Of a stretch of 64,000 nt of DNA, positions 51,170-61,071 are shown piece after piece (the first letter of the stretch is position 1; each line of letters begins with the position of its first letter). The translations under genes and the position numbers were made by a program. Origin of the DNA: Lobosporangium transversale (taxonomy: Eukaryota; Mortierellomycota; Mortierellomycetes; Mortierellales; Mortierellaceae); the NCBI RefSeq assembly GCF_002105155.1, contig NW_019028992.1:248001-312000 (forward strand), given 5' to 3'. Below the pieces are notes generated by a model. The model did no database searches, was not told the origin of the DNA, and saw nothing but the letters and a program-made list of their open reading frames with translations.

Positions 51170-52703
51170 ATGGAGCCTGCATTAGGAAAAAATCAGCAAC
51201 ATGATCCACCCAATTTGGACAGAAATGTCCTTCATTCGAAAAGAGCTCGCATTCCAAATAGCGGAATCGGATCTCAAAGACAGCCCACCAACCAAGAAGT
51301 CGGTCCCGCAAGCGGCATAGAGGCGAGCGGGAGCCGCGTTGACGAGGGAACGGGCTCTAAGAGCCGTCCTTCGTATAGCCGCAGCCTGGATGCAAATGGC
51401 TTGCGTGCAGCTACACAAGAACAGGACGCAATGGACGAAGACGATGACGCGATGGCCACTGTGGGAATCACAGAATGGCAGGAAGTGAGACGCACCAAGG
51501 ATAGGCTGAAGGCGGCCGGCGTCTTCCTCGAGGACCTTTATGGAACAACGGTTGCCGAAAAAAAGAAAGACCTAGAAACAGTCTTGTTGGATGCTGCCAT
51601 CTATTGTACAGAAGGACCACACAAGGTTAAAGTCAATGGATATACTGCTTTCCGCGTTGCTGTTGAGGATCAACCATCCCTGACAGCGCTCCTGGAAATG
51701 ACTGCTACACACAGGGATGAAGACGGAAATGAACACGAAGTCCCATTGTTTTTTAAAATAAATACCGACACCCGTGAACGTGAACTGGAACGCACAGTGG
51801 AGGTTTATGGTATTGCTCCTAGGACTCCGGAATTCCTTATCAAGTCAGCAATGCTGCAGTTCGGTACTATTGGAAAGATTGCAACCCGCCCATGCTCCAA
51901 GGGAGTCAAAATCACCGCAGCAGTAGTTTACAACAATGTTGAGGACGTCACAAAATTCAAATTGGCCAACCGGGAGCACGTCTTCATTGGAAAAGAACTC
52001 GCGCGCATCCGCAAAATCGGCAATGAACGAGTCGAGTGGACATTGACACACGTCGCAAAAATCTCAGGTCTCCCTTTTGGAACGACAGACAAGGACTTGG
52101 AGCCTCTCCTTGGAGAAAAGCAAGCGAATTTCGTCAAAGTGCCACGCTATTTTTCAAAGGACGGGAAGAAATGGCAATATCAACGAGAAGCATTCGTGTA
52201 TTTCCCCTCTGCAGAAGCAATGGCGGAAACTATGACTAAACCAGTCAAAATCGGGGGCATTGAGACTTTCTGGGGTGATAAGGACGACAAACGATGCCGA
52301 CAATGCCACAAACCAGGACACATCATGAGGGAATGCGAGGTATTCATTGCACTCCAGGAGACAAAGCAGCACATCAAAGCTGTCAAGGAATACCAAAAAG
52401 GGAGGAGCACTGAAAGTTGTACCACAACTCTCATACGCCAAAGCCGCCACGGGAAAGAGTGGAAGTGTTACTCAAAGCAACCAACAGAAGGCACAGGAAG
52501 AAAAAACCAATACCCAAAGTTCTGGTCAAACAAACGTCATAGGAAAGAAAAGCAACACTGGTGCAGTCGATAAGAAAATCCAGCAACTGGTAGATACAGT
52601 GGAACGCCTACAGGAAGAGCAACAACAACTACGTGCTCAAAACAGTCTACTAATCCAAATGTTAATAGGAATGATGAGCCAACATCTTGGTGCAATGTTT
52701 TAA
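51170..52703 (+). pseudogene. LINE ORF1 (gag-like, CCHC zinc knuckle), frameshifted
   Basis: From the ATG at 51170 (MEPALGKNQQHDPP) the frame runs through a disordered N-terminus, an RRM-like middle region (THVAKISGLPFGTTDKDLEP) and one zinc knuckle, CRQCHKPGHIMREC (CX2CX4HX4C). A one-base shift at about 52390-52405 then takes the frame out. The true C-terminus resumes in another frame with VVPQLSYAKAATGKSG. It ends in a predicted coiled coil (KKIQQLVDTVERLQEEQQQL) and stop at 52703. This is the RNA-binding ORF1 protein of a LINE; the frame break indicates an inactive copy. Confidence 0.7.
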
Positions 52704-52774
52704 CCTAATTGATATAGCTTACTATGTATATGGAACCAAAGTTCAATAGGACAAAGAGAGGGGTCTCTATTTCT

Positions 52775-53587
52775 GGACAGACGACATCTTATATACTACA
52801 CTATCATGCAAAACTGAAAGTATAATTCATTCCCATGTCCATTTCTTTTTCTCATTCCTAGAAACCGTATATGCATACACCACTCACACTTTGGTTTAAT
52901 AAAGCTCCCGTCTTCTTCTACGTCATAGTTATGCGCTGTGGCATTAGCTTGTCTCATTTAGAAAGTTAATGACTTTTTTGTTCATGCAGGTCTCTCTTTC
53001 AGTTTTGCATGTGGTCTCAAATGTTGCCCATGACAACATCTGGTCGTCATTAAATGCGAATAAAAGAAGGACTTTCTCTCTTTCCTTTATGAACACTTGC
53101 TTAACTCTCTCTTAACCACACCTTCACAGAATATGAGACCCACTCCACAAAGGAAAGTCAACGAAGCCAGGAGGTTAATGATGGCAGGCATGTCTGTTGA
53201 ATGGTATAGAATCCCAGTGGACTTCTGCCGCAAACTCATCATAGGTATTCATAAGAGACTCCAAGCTGTCAGTGACGCCCATGGTTGGAATACTATCTAT
53301 TGATGTAAGGATATGGCTTACAAAAGAATAAAGATCTTCGGCCTTCGAATGAGCACATGCAAAACTGAAAGAGAGACCTGCATGGACAAAAAAGTCATTA
53401 ACTTTCTAAATGAGACAAGCTAATGCCACAGCGCATAACTATGACGTAGAAGAAGACGGGAGCTTTATTAAACCAAAGTGTGAGTGGTGTATGCATATAC
53501 GGTTTCTAGGAATGAGAAAAAGAAATGGACATGGGAATGAATTATACTTTCAGTTTTGCATGATAGTGTATAAGATATCGTCTGCCC
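52775..53587. mobile_element. Palindromic composite element inserted in the LINE
   Basis: Left arm (from CAGACGACATCTTATA at 52775 to about 53010) and right arm (about 53350 to TATCGTCTG at 53587) are inverted near copies of about 235 bp. The middle encodes a short plus-strand ORF with RRLMMAGMSVEWYRIPVDF, faintly like the first helix-turn-helix of a transposase. The arms contain a block (AAAGCTCCCGTCTTC, ACGTCATAGTTATG, GTCTCATTTAGAAA) that also occurs inside both MULE-like elements at 48.4-49.8 kb, although the termini differ. No target duplication was found. Confidence 0.65.
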
Positions 53588-53590
53588 CAC

Positions 53591-53884
53591 GTGAGTGGTA
53601 AATTAAATCATCGTATACGCTATATGGGTCTATATGGTGCACTTGGAATGAACTTCGCAGCCGAGCACCTGAAGGCAGCAGGACTGAGTGGAGAGTTCCA
53701 CAGGAACGTGCCCAAAAACAAAGGTAAGTCAGCTGCTATTCCAGGCATGCCTCCTACTAACGAGTCCCTAGCAGGGATTATGGCTCTCATAGCAAACGGA
53801 GCAGGTAGTAATGAAAAAAGTAGAAAAGAAGAGAAATCAACCTCAAATGGATTGCCGCCAAAACCACTAGTCCATAATGAGTAA
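53591..53884 (+). other. Short ORF overlapping the LINE ORF2 start
   Basis: An open frame of about 97 codons (with PGMPPTNESLAGIMALIANG) ends in GAGTAA, and ORF2 starts at the overlapping ATGAGTAA. Such stop-start overlaps are known in LINEs, where ORF2 is translated by reinitiation. It may be the C-terminal part of ORF1 or of an extra small ORF, cut off from its start by the palindromic insertion. The identity is uncertain. Confidence 0.35.
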
Positions 53885-55226
53885 TGCAAGCACTCAAAAT
53901 AGAGAGGACAATACTAGATCTAATAGCAGTGCTATTAAATTTGGATCATTTAACATACGGGGTGCGCTAGAAGCTGGGAAAATAGAAGCGTTATGTGAAT
54001 ATGGTGATATGAAAGGTTTAGATATGATAGCACTCCAAGAAACCAACATGCATGTTGGAGGGAGTAAAATGGCAAGAAATTTGAAACAAACTAAATATAA
54101 AATGTGGTGGGTGAGTGGTAAAGAAGGTGCAACACAGGGAACAGGGGTTGGGCTTTTGATCGCTCAGCATTGGTTCCAGTACGCTGCGAGAACTTCATCT
54201 TGTGGGAGCAGAGGCCAAGCGAGAGATTTCAACTTTCCTGGGGGATTTAAAATCAGAGTAATTAACTGCTACCTACCAAGCGGAAGGGAAGAAGAAGCAG
54301 AAGTAATTACTAAATGGATACAAAAAGAATATAACGACGCGAGAGAAGAAGGAGGGGTATAATCATTCTTGGGGATTTCAATGCTACTAGGAACCCCCGG
54401 CTCGATCGACGACGAGAGAACGCAACGAGTATAAGACCAGAATCGGCACTACTTCAATGGATGGAGACGCAGGCACTTCATGATGTTTTCCGCGCTCAAC
54501 ACCCTCTTCGTGAAGACTATACCTGCCAGAATACGAGCCGTATAGATATGATATTTGTATCTAGTGTATTCACGGATAGGCTTCTCAGGGTCAAACACAA
54601 ATCATTGGATGGTATTGTGGCGTCAGACCACAAAATGGTCACTCTAGAAATGACACTGCACCGCCTTATTCAACAACCACTTCATCACATCATTTACAAA
54701 AAACCCAAGGGCTACAAATTCTTACTTCGCGATGCCAGCAACGACGATTGGGAGAATTTTGAGAACGGTGTGAATATAAGAATTGGAGACGGCAGCGAAT
54801 CTCTACAATGGGCCTACGGAGAGCCCAGAACGACGATGAAAAGGATCTCTTGATGCCAGAAGACCTTCAAAGAATCGACATTGACCTTGCATGGAAATGG
54901 TATTCAAAGCTGCTCATAGAAAGCGCCAAAGAAAAATTGCCAGGAAGAGTGGTTGGTCGGTCTGGAGTGAAGCCAGAACAAGAATTGTGTCTCCGCCACC
55001 TCATACGTGATCTCGCTAAAATTAAAAAATTGGCAAATCAAATCCGCAGAGGATTATCAACAGTACAAAGAGACGCAAGATGGACAACACTGGTAGAGCA
55101 GCAGAAAAAATTCAATAAGAATGCTGAGTAGTTGAGGCTGCAAGGACAAGGGGAGATCGAAGGCCTCACTACTATACCGGACACGAAGGATAGCGACGAT
55201 GTATGGAAAGATTGGGTAAGAGGAGT
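53877..55226 (+). pseudogene. LINE ORF2 5' part: APE-type endonuclease, broken
   Basis: Three frames together carry the apurinic-like endonuclease of a LINE. The first, to 54362, has FGSFNIRG, ALQETN and INCYLPSG. The second, about 54358-54850, has LGDFNATRNP, RIDMIFVSS and VASDHKMVTLEM. The third, 54808-55131, is the linker to the reverse transcriptase. FNIRG, QET, GDFN and SDH are the metal-binding and catalytic motifs of the exonuclease-endonuclease-phosphatase fold that nicks target DNA. Two frameshifts and an in-frame TAG at 55129 make it inactive. The frame continues to 55226, where the chromovirus LTR interrupts it. Confidence 0.78.
55222..55226. repeat. Target-site duplication GGAGT, left
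   Basis: GGAGT precedes the TG of the 5' LTR and recurs at 61570-61574, right after the CA of the 3' LTR. A 5-bp duplication is usual for Ty3/gypsy integrases. Confidence 0.9.
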
Positions 55227-55439
55227 TGCAAACGTGTTATACAATACTGACTCAAACCTTTGAGGAGGGCTCAACTATCACGCGCACCCCAGGCGCCAAG
55301 ACGCCAAGCCCAAGTGCCAAGACACCAAGCCCCAACCCTATCAATTATCAGTATAAATAGTCCACTACGTTATAGCCAAATAAAGTATCCTTTGACCTTC
55401 GATTCCACCTAAGATCACCTTTGATTGTTACTATTTACA
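55227..55439 (+). repeat. 5' LTR
   Basis: The 213-bp repeat begins TGCAAACGTG and ends CTATTTACA. It holds a TATA-like TATAAATA at 55352 and an AATAAA at 55379-55384, with an internal short repeat of the phrase GCCAAGACGCCAAG. No difference from the 3' LTR was seen. Confidence 0.93.
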
Positions 55440-55457
55440 TGGTAGCAAAGGTTCATC
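55440..55457 (+). other. Primer-binding site
   Basis: TGGTAGCAAAGGTTCATC begins directly after the 5' LTR. The opening TGG is complementary to the CCA end of a tRNA primer. I cannot name the tRNA with certainty. Confidence 0.6.
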
Positions 55458-55588
55458 GAACCACCGACCCCGCCAGAAACCGCTTATATTTCCCTCTGAT
55501 ATTTTTCCCTAGATCCCTCTGATATTTTCCTTAGATTTCCTAGATAAAATTTAAAAATTTACCCCTGCATTTGATTTTTTTTTTTGCC

Positions 55589-56560
55589 ATGGACAACCTC
55601 ACCACTTCCTTGAAAGCTCTTAACCTTGATGCCAGTACCAGCCTATCCGTGCAGAACGCTGTGCAAACCTTCCTCGAATCCCGACAGGATAGTGCTTCTA
55701 GCGCTGCCGCCTTTAATGACCATGTCCGCACGGTGGCTGCTGTGATAAAACCTACCAAACCAGAACCATACGAGGGAAATGTCGACGCTGTCGCGGTCCT
55801 CAACTTCTTGGAGAACCAAGAAGAGTACTTCGAGATCATGGAGCTTAACCACTCCCGTTGGGTCCGATATACCGTTGTCAACCTGAAAGGAGACGCCAAG
55901 GCATGGTGGCGAGACTCGGAAATGACAATTGATACACCATGGGACACTTTCCGAAGTAAATTCATCGAAAACTTCACACCCCCTGACACGGCTTCTTCAG
56001 CCCAGAAAGCACTGGTTCAATTAAAACAAGGTAAATCCTCAGTAGCGGAATACACTGCCAAATTCCGCCGCCTCCAACGCCTCACACCCAAACTGGAGGA
56101 ATCATGGCTTGTCCTCCATTATACCTACGGCCTTGTAGAAGACACAAGCAAGGAAGTCCTCCTTCGCCAGCCTCAGACTCTCAACCAGGCCATCAAGCAG
56201 GCTACGATGATCCACAGCATTTTACATTCCTCTAGACCCCCCATCATGACAAGCCAAACAAGCCAACCCACACCGACCCCGATGGACCTAGACGCAATGC
56301 AGATGATGTTCAATAACTTCCTACTACAGAGTACAAACTCCACAGGCTTAGCGAACTTCCATCGCCCCCCCTCGACTAACAACAGACCACTCTCCAAGCT
56401 CACCGAAAATGACAGAACAAAACTGCGCCGCGCAGGCGCTTGCTTTCGCTGCAGAAAGAAGGGACACATGGCCAAGAACTGCCGCGTGACTAGGAACTTG
56501 AACAACCTGGAACAACAAGACGACTACGACGACTCGGGAAAAGAGGAGAGCGAGCTGTAG
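55589..56560 (+). CDS. gag: Chromovirus Gag (capsid-nucleocapsid)
   Basis: The ATG at 55589, in good context (GCCATGG), opens about 323 codons ending in TAG at 56558-56560. The middle resembles the retrotransposon Gag domain: FLENQEEYFEIM, LKGDAKAWWRD, FIENFTPPD, LKQGKSSVAEYTAKFRRLQ. Near the end is the zinc knuckle CFRCRKKGHMAKNC (CX2CX4HX4C) for RNA packaging, followed by an acidic tail. The ORF can be read upstream to 55571, but the first ATG is at 55589. The end of gag overlaps the pol frame by about 67 nt, and the frameshift signal lies in this overlap. Confidence 0.9.
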   Translation: MDNLTTSLKALNLDASTSLSVQNAVQTFLESRQDSASSAAAFNDHVRTVAAVIKPTKPEPYEGNVDAVAVLNFLENQEEYFEIMELNHSRWVRYTVVNLKGDAKAWWRDSEMTIDTPWDTFRSKFIENFTPPDTASSAQKALVQLKQGKSSVAEYTAKFRRLQRLTPKLEESWLVLHYTYGLVEDTSKEVLLRQPQTLNQAIKQATMIHSILHSSRPPIMTSQTSQPTPTPMDLDAMQMMFNNFLLQSTNSTGLANFHRPPSTNNRPLSKLTENDRTKLRRAGACFRCRKKGHMAKNCRVTRNLNNLEQQDDYDDSGKEESEL

Positions 56561-59500
56561 ACCAGGCCAGCCTCGCTCTCACCACCAACCCTCGAGTCCT
56601 GGGCTCTAGAGGGCGTAGTCATATGGATTTAAGTAGTAACAACAGTAATAAAAACTCTAGTTCTCCTAAATCCATGATTATGCCTTCTCGCTCCTCTCCC
56701 ATATTTTCTCTATCCTCTCTCTTATCTCTACCCTCTAAAAGCACCTTGCACCACACCACTTCCATTCCTCCGGATTCCCTAAATCACCTCTCCCCCGATT
56801 CCCATCCCGCGTCATCTGTCACTGAAATCAAATCATCTTCAAACCAAGACACAAATGAAAATTCACCTACCCCCTCTACTTCCCACGAACACCTTGCTAG
56901 TAAACCACCCCGTCGTCGTCGTCGTCATGCCACACACCTCCAATCCCTGTCCGCTGTCTACACCAATGCGAGACGACTACTAACCTTCATTGGGGCCGTC
57001 AACGGACACCCTGCGCGAATCCTCATTGATGGTGGAGCAGAAGGAAATGTATTGAGTTCAAAATTTTGCAGAAAACATAACATTATCATAGACAACGCGA
57101 ACCCTATCCCTATCATTCATCCGAATGGCACAGCAGTCATGTCCCCAGGAACCGCATCTGTTACCCTTGAACGTGGTTCCTATGGTGAAAAGATTCAAAG
57201 TATCATCTACCCCTCGAAAAAATATGATCTCATCCTAGGGAAACCTTGGCTAACCGCAGTCAATCCCCAAATCAACTGGCGCACTAACGATTTACACTTT
57301 GAACACGATGGTAAACACATACTATGGGAATGTCGAGGGCATACCTCCTCCTCCGCTCGTCAAAATTGCCTTTCTGCCATAAACTTTGCTGCATTAGCAT
57401 TAGAACCCGAAACGACAACATTCTTGGCCCAAGTAAGAACCACTTCACCACCAACAAACCTAGACTCAACACTACCCGAATCGATTCAACAAATTGTCCA
57501 AGTAGAATTTCCAGACCTCTTTCCTGACACACTACCGGACGGACTCCCTCAGGATCGTGGCGATAGCATGCGAATCGAGACTGAAAATAATACCGATCCA
57601 CCTGTAAGACCAGTCATTCGCTTATCAATTGCTGAATTAGACGAACTAAAAACACAACTCACAGAACTACTGCGCAAAGGCTTCATCTCTCCAAGTACAT
57701 CACCCTACGGAGCACCAGTTTTATTCGTTAAAAAGAAGGATGGCGGACTGAGGATGTGTGTAGACTACAGAGGATTAAACAAAATAACCCGTAAGAATCG
57801 CCATCCACTACCAAGAATCGACGAGCTAATAGATCGTTTCAGGACAGCACGATTTTTTACAAAGCTCGACTTACTATCCGGATATCATCAAATGCGCGTT
57901 CATCCAGACGACCGACATAAAACGGCATTTCGAACACGCTACGGTCACTATGAGTTTAACGTCGTCCCTTTCGGACTCACCAACGCACCTGCCGCCTTTT
58001 CAGCCATGATGCGCAACGTGTTGGATCCCGTGCTGGATAAATGCACCGTAGTTTACCTAGATGATATACTGATTTATTCTGATAACAAAGAGCAACATCT
58101 ACAAGACATCAGAAACGTTCTTAGGCTCCTACGCAAGGCAGGCCTCTTTTGCAAGCTTTCCAAGTGTTCATTTATGCAAGAGGAGACAGAGTTCCTAGGC
58201 CATGTTATATCCAAAGATGGACTCAAAACAAACGGAGCACTGGTTAAGGCAGTTAGAGAATGGCCAACACCCACAACACAGCGCCACGTCATGCAGTTCC
58301 TTGGATTAACAAACTTCTATCATCAATACATCGACCACTATGCTGATATCGCGCTTCCCCTTACTGATCTGTTAGGCTCAACTACAACATTCTACTGGAG
58401 CAAGCCTCACCAAGAGGCCTTTGAAAGACTGAAGCAGGCAGTCACCATGGCACCCGTACTCAGAATTTTTGACCCTGCCCTAGCAACTTCCGTCGAAACT
58501 GATGCATCAGGTTTCGCCATTGGTGCAGTCTTGTTCCAAACAGATCACAAGGGCGAATCGCGCCCTGTTGCCTTTACATCACGAAAGTTGAGCTCTGCAG
58601 AACGAAACTACCCAACCCATGAGCAAGAATTACTAGCTGTCGTCCACGCCTTAAGAACATGGCGATACTATTTGGATGGATCTCATTTTATTGTCTATAC
58701 TGACCATGCCACATTGCAGCATTTTCCAACCCAGCCAAACCTGACTCGGAGACAGGCCAGATGGATGGAACTCCTACAAGAATACGACTTCAACTTCAAG
58801 TACAAACCAGGCAAAGACAACATCGTCCCCGACGCTCTCTCAAGGAGGCCTGACCACAAGGCGCAGGATCCCGCCAGTGAGCAGATTAACTCCATAGAAA
58901 TAAGTTTGGACCCAGGCTTACGGCAGCGCCTGATAAAGTGTTACCCATATGACCTTAAGTTAGGATCACTTTACGAAAGCTGCCGCGAGGCAAGTCCCTC
59001 TGATCGTTATTTTGTTGCTGATGACCTATTGTGGATTAACATCGCTGGACAGACACGTTTATGTATCCCGAATGATCCTAACATTCGCGCTCTCCTACTT
59101 CATGATGCACATGATTCTCCCATTGCTGGCCACCTCGGCTTCGAGAAAACATATGAAACCATGCGAAGGACTTTCTTTTGGCCACGAATGGCCCGAGACA
59201 CCAAGACTTACATTGCATCATGCGAACAGTGCCAGCGAAATAAACCACTGCTTCATCATCCTGCCGGATTATTCAAACCTCTCGATATACCTCTTGAACG
59301 ATGGGAAACTGTCACCATGGACTTCATTGGCCCTTTACCCAAGACGAACCGAGGGTTCAATGCCATAACTGTATTCGTAGACAAGTTATCCAAACAAGTC
59401 CACTTCTGCCCTAGCCATACAACGGACACTGCTTCAGATATCGCGCGACTCTTCTTCAATAATGTCTTCCGACTCCATGGCATGCCACGAGCTATTGTAT

Positions 59501-60375
59501 CGGACAGAGACTCAAGATTCACGGGACACTTCTGGACCACATTGATGAAGCTCATGGGAACTAAACTCCATATGTCTACAGCATTCCATCCTCAGACAGA
59601 CGGACAGACGGAGCGAGCCAACAGGACCCTGGAGGAAATGCTACGATCTTATGTCTCGTACAAACAGAATGACTGGGACTTGCTCTTACCAATGATGGAA
59701 TTTGCATACAACAACTCCGTCAACCCCTCCACAGGGTTTTCCCCCTTTTTCCTAAACCACGGTCATCATCCCATTGTCCCATCATCCCTCTTGAAACCAC
59801 CAACAACAGATGTACCGGCTATCTCTACCTTCATTTCCACTCAAGCCTCTGCGTTGGCGCAAGCACAAGACGCAATAGCGACAGCTCAGGACATCCAAAA
59901 ACGCCAAGCAGATAAAGCACGATCACCCGCCAGGTTCACTGTAGGCGATAGTGTCTTACTGAGTACGGAGCATATCACTGTCGCAGCTCACGCAAACCGA
60001 CCCTCCAAAAAGTTAGAACCAAAATTCATTGGACCATTCAAAATCATAGAGAAGATCAACGACAACGCGTACAAGCTCGAGCTACCTCCGAACATGAAAC
60101 AACACCCTGTCTTCAATACAGATTTATTACGACATTATCACGAATCCCCGGAGAATTTCGGCGAACGAGCACCTGCCAGACCCCCACCAGATTTAGTCGA
60201 TGGCGAAGAAGAATATGAAGTGGAAAAGATTCTGGATTACAAACTATTTGGCAGAACCCCCAAGTGGCTCGTGAAATGGAAGGGATATCCTGACGAAGAA
60301 GCAACATGGGAACGGAGATCCTCACTAGTTAATGCAAAAGAAGCACTGGAGGAATTTCAAAAAATGCAACAGTAA
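56494..60375 (+). CDS. pol: Chromovirus Pol polyprotein
   Basis: The frame is open from 56494; the first ATG is at 56623, giving 1250 codons. Domains in order are an aspartic protease (ARILIDGGAEGNVLSS, DGGA where DSGA or DTGA is usual) and reverse transcriptase (FTKLDLLSGYHQMRV, VPFGLTNAPAAF, catalytic YLDDILIYS). RNase H (VETDASGFAIGAVLF) and integrase follow. The integrase has the HHCC-type zinc finger (GHLGFEKTYETMRRTFFWP, CEQCQRNK) and the core residues in MDFIGPLP, VSDRDSRF and FHPQTDGQTERANRTLEE. A C-terminal chromodomain reads YEVEKILDYKLF and WLVKWKGYPDEEATWE. Expression is probably as a Gag-Pol fusion by -1 frameshifting. Start by separate initiation at 56623 is the alternative. Confidence 0.93.
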   Translation, partial: ELEQPGTTRRLRRLGKRGERAVDQASLALTTNPRVLGSRGRSHMDLSSNNSNKNSSSPKSMIMPSRSSPIFSLSSLLSLPSKSTLHHTTSIPPDSLNHLSPDSHPASSVTEIKSSSNQDTNENSPTPSTSHEHLASKPPRRRRRHATHLQSLSAVYTNARRLLTFIGAVNGHPARILIDGGAEGNVLSSKFCRKHNIIIDNANPIPIIHPNGTAVMSPGTASVTLERGSYGEKIQSIIYPSKKYDLILGKPWLTAVNPQINWRTNDLHFEHDGKHILWECRGHTSSSARQNCLSAINFAALALEPETTTFLAQVRTTSPPTNLDSTLPESIQQIVQVEFPDLFPDTLPDGLPQDRGDSMRIETENNTDPPVRPVIRLSIAELDELKTQLTELLRKGFISPSTSPYGAPVLFVKKKDGGLRMCVDYRGLNKITRKNRHPLPRIDELIDRFRTARFFTKLDLLSGYHQMRVHPDDRHKTAFRTRYGHYEFNVVPFGLTNAPAAFSAMMRNVLDPVLDKCTVVYLDDILIYSDNKEQHLQDIRNVLRLLRKAGLFCKLSKCSFMQEETEFLGHVISKDGLKTNGALVKAVREWPTPTTQRHVMQFLGLTNFYHQYIDHYADIALPLTDLLGSTTTFYWSKPHQEAFERLKQAVTMAPVLRIFDPALATSVETDASGFAIGAVLFQTDHKGESRPVAFTSRKLSSAERNYPTHEQELLAVVHALRTWRYYLDGSHFIVYTDHATLQHFPTQPNLTRRQARWMELLQEYDFNFKYKPGKDNIVPDALSRRPDHKAQDPASEQINSIEISLDPGLRQRLIKCYPYDLKLGSLYESCREASPSDRYFVADDLLWINIAGQTRLCIPNDPNIRALLLHDAHDSPIAGHLGFEKTYETMRRTFFWPRMARDTKTYIASCEQCQRNKPLLHHPAGLFKPLDIPLERWETVTMDFIGPLPKTNRGFNAITVFVDKLSKQVHFCPSHTTDTASDIARLFFNNVFRLHGMPRAIVSDRDSRFTGHFWTTLMKLMGTKLHMSTAFHPQTDGQTERANRTLEEMLRSYVSYKQNDWDLLLPMMEFAYNNSVNPSTGFSPFFLNHGHHPIVPSSLLKPPTTDVPAISTFISTQASALAQAQDAIATAQDIQKRQADKARSPARFTVGDSVLLSTEHITVAAHANRPSKKLEPKFIGPFKIIEKINDNAYKLELPPNMKQHPVFNTDLLRHYHESPENFGERAPARPPPDLVDGEEEYEVEKILDYKLFGRTPKWLVKWKGYPDEEATWERRSSLVNAKEALEEFQKMQQ
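56536..56602 (+). promoter_or_regulatory. Putative -1 ribosomal frameshift signal, gag to pol
   Basis: The gag frame reads G-GGA-AAA at 56536-56542, an X-XXY-YYZ slippery heptamer (GGGAAAA). Three nt later GAGAGCGAG (56546-56554) pairs perfectly with CTCGCTCTC (56572-56580). Adding CTG/CAG gives about 12 bp with a small bulge. Loop bases CCAGG (56562-56566) can also pair with CCTGG at 56598-56602, which would form an H-type pseudoknot. A -1 shift at the heptamer enters exactly the pol frame, which is open from 56494 onward to the end of pol. The spacer of 3 nt is shorter than the usual 5-9. Confidence 0.78.
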
Positions 60376-60423
60376 CACCAAAATTATTTTTCTCTGTTTC
60401 TTTTTTCTTCCTTTCTTCTTTTA

Positions 60424-61071
60424 CTATCTCCTTTCCTCTCTTCCTCTCTTCCTTTTACCTCCCTTCTCTGCCCACTCCAGCATGGTAACAACCGCCATTT
60501 CCTCCATCAATCGACGACGTTCCCGTGCTCGCTCTTCTACACTCACATCCTGGGTCTGCAATGCACGAAACTCAAACGCTATCAGCGAAGAACACTCTCT
60601 TATCATCGACAGCCTCGGTCCCTCATGACGACTCCTCTTCCGTCGCCTCTCCGGCTCCTCAGGACCATCCTCTCCATCAACAGCTTCCCACTGTGCATTG
60701 TCACTCGTCGAACTTACAGAAGCCAAACGGACCCCAGCCCCCTCCACTCCCGACGTCGCTGAAGTACTCGACTCCACATGATCTCTGGCTTCCCTCACAG
60801 TTGGCGAATCGCCCACCTCAGGATACTCCTCCTTCGGTAGCATCCGCCCCAAGATTACAGGTGAAAGACGTGGAGACAATTCCAACCTCGTATCTAGCTC
60901 TTCCTCCTGAGGCACAGAATAAGGCTGTGTGGCGTCAGGGTCATCTGAAGAACCCTGGGAGCTTGGTACCGCCGACCGCTGTGTCAATACAACTTCAGAA
61001 AATACGCCACCAGAAGGAGCACGACCTTTACGCGGTGGCATTGGATGAGAAGCCTTGCGTGAAGACATCAT
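60424..61071 (-). CDS. Antisense ORF in the chromovirus 3' region
   Basis: On the minus strand, from an ATG at 61071 (MMSSRKASHPMPPRKGRAPS), about 215 codons are open. The product is hydrophilic: Ser/Thr/Pro/Glu-rich in the middle with EEELDTRLELSPRLSP, then a basic cluster, RRRKRSRHEGPR, like a nuclear-localisation signal, and a Glu/Arg-rich end. I recognise no family. The same interval is also open on the plus strand for 191 codons (60525-61100), so composition alone could explain it. It lies between pol and the 3' LTR, where some plant and fungal Ty3/gypsy elements carry antisense genes. Expression is unknown. Confidence 0.4.
   Translation of the reverse strand: MMSSRKASHPMPPRKGRAPSGGVFSEVVLTQRSAVPSSQGSSDDPDATQPYSVPQEEELDTRLELSPRLSPVILGRMLPKEEYPEVGDSPTVREARDHVESSTSATSGVEGAGVRLASVSSTSDNAQWEAVDGEDGPEEPERRRKRSRHEGPRLSMIRECSSLIAFEFRALQTQDVSVEERARERRRLMEEMAVVTMLEWAEKGGKRKRGREERR

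Noticed and set aside
56623-60375. Pol starting only from the ATG at 56623 as a separate gene
   Set aside because: The frame is open upstream into gag and a slippery heptamer with a stem lies in the overlap, so Gag-Pol fusion is the better model. Separate initiation is kept as an alternative.
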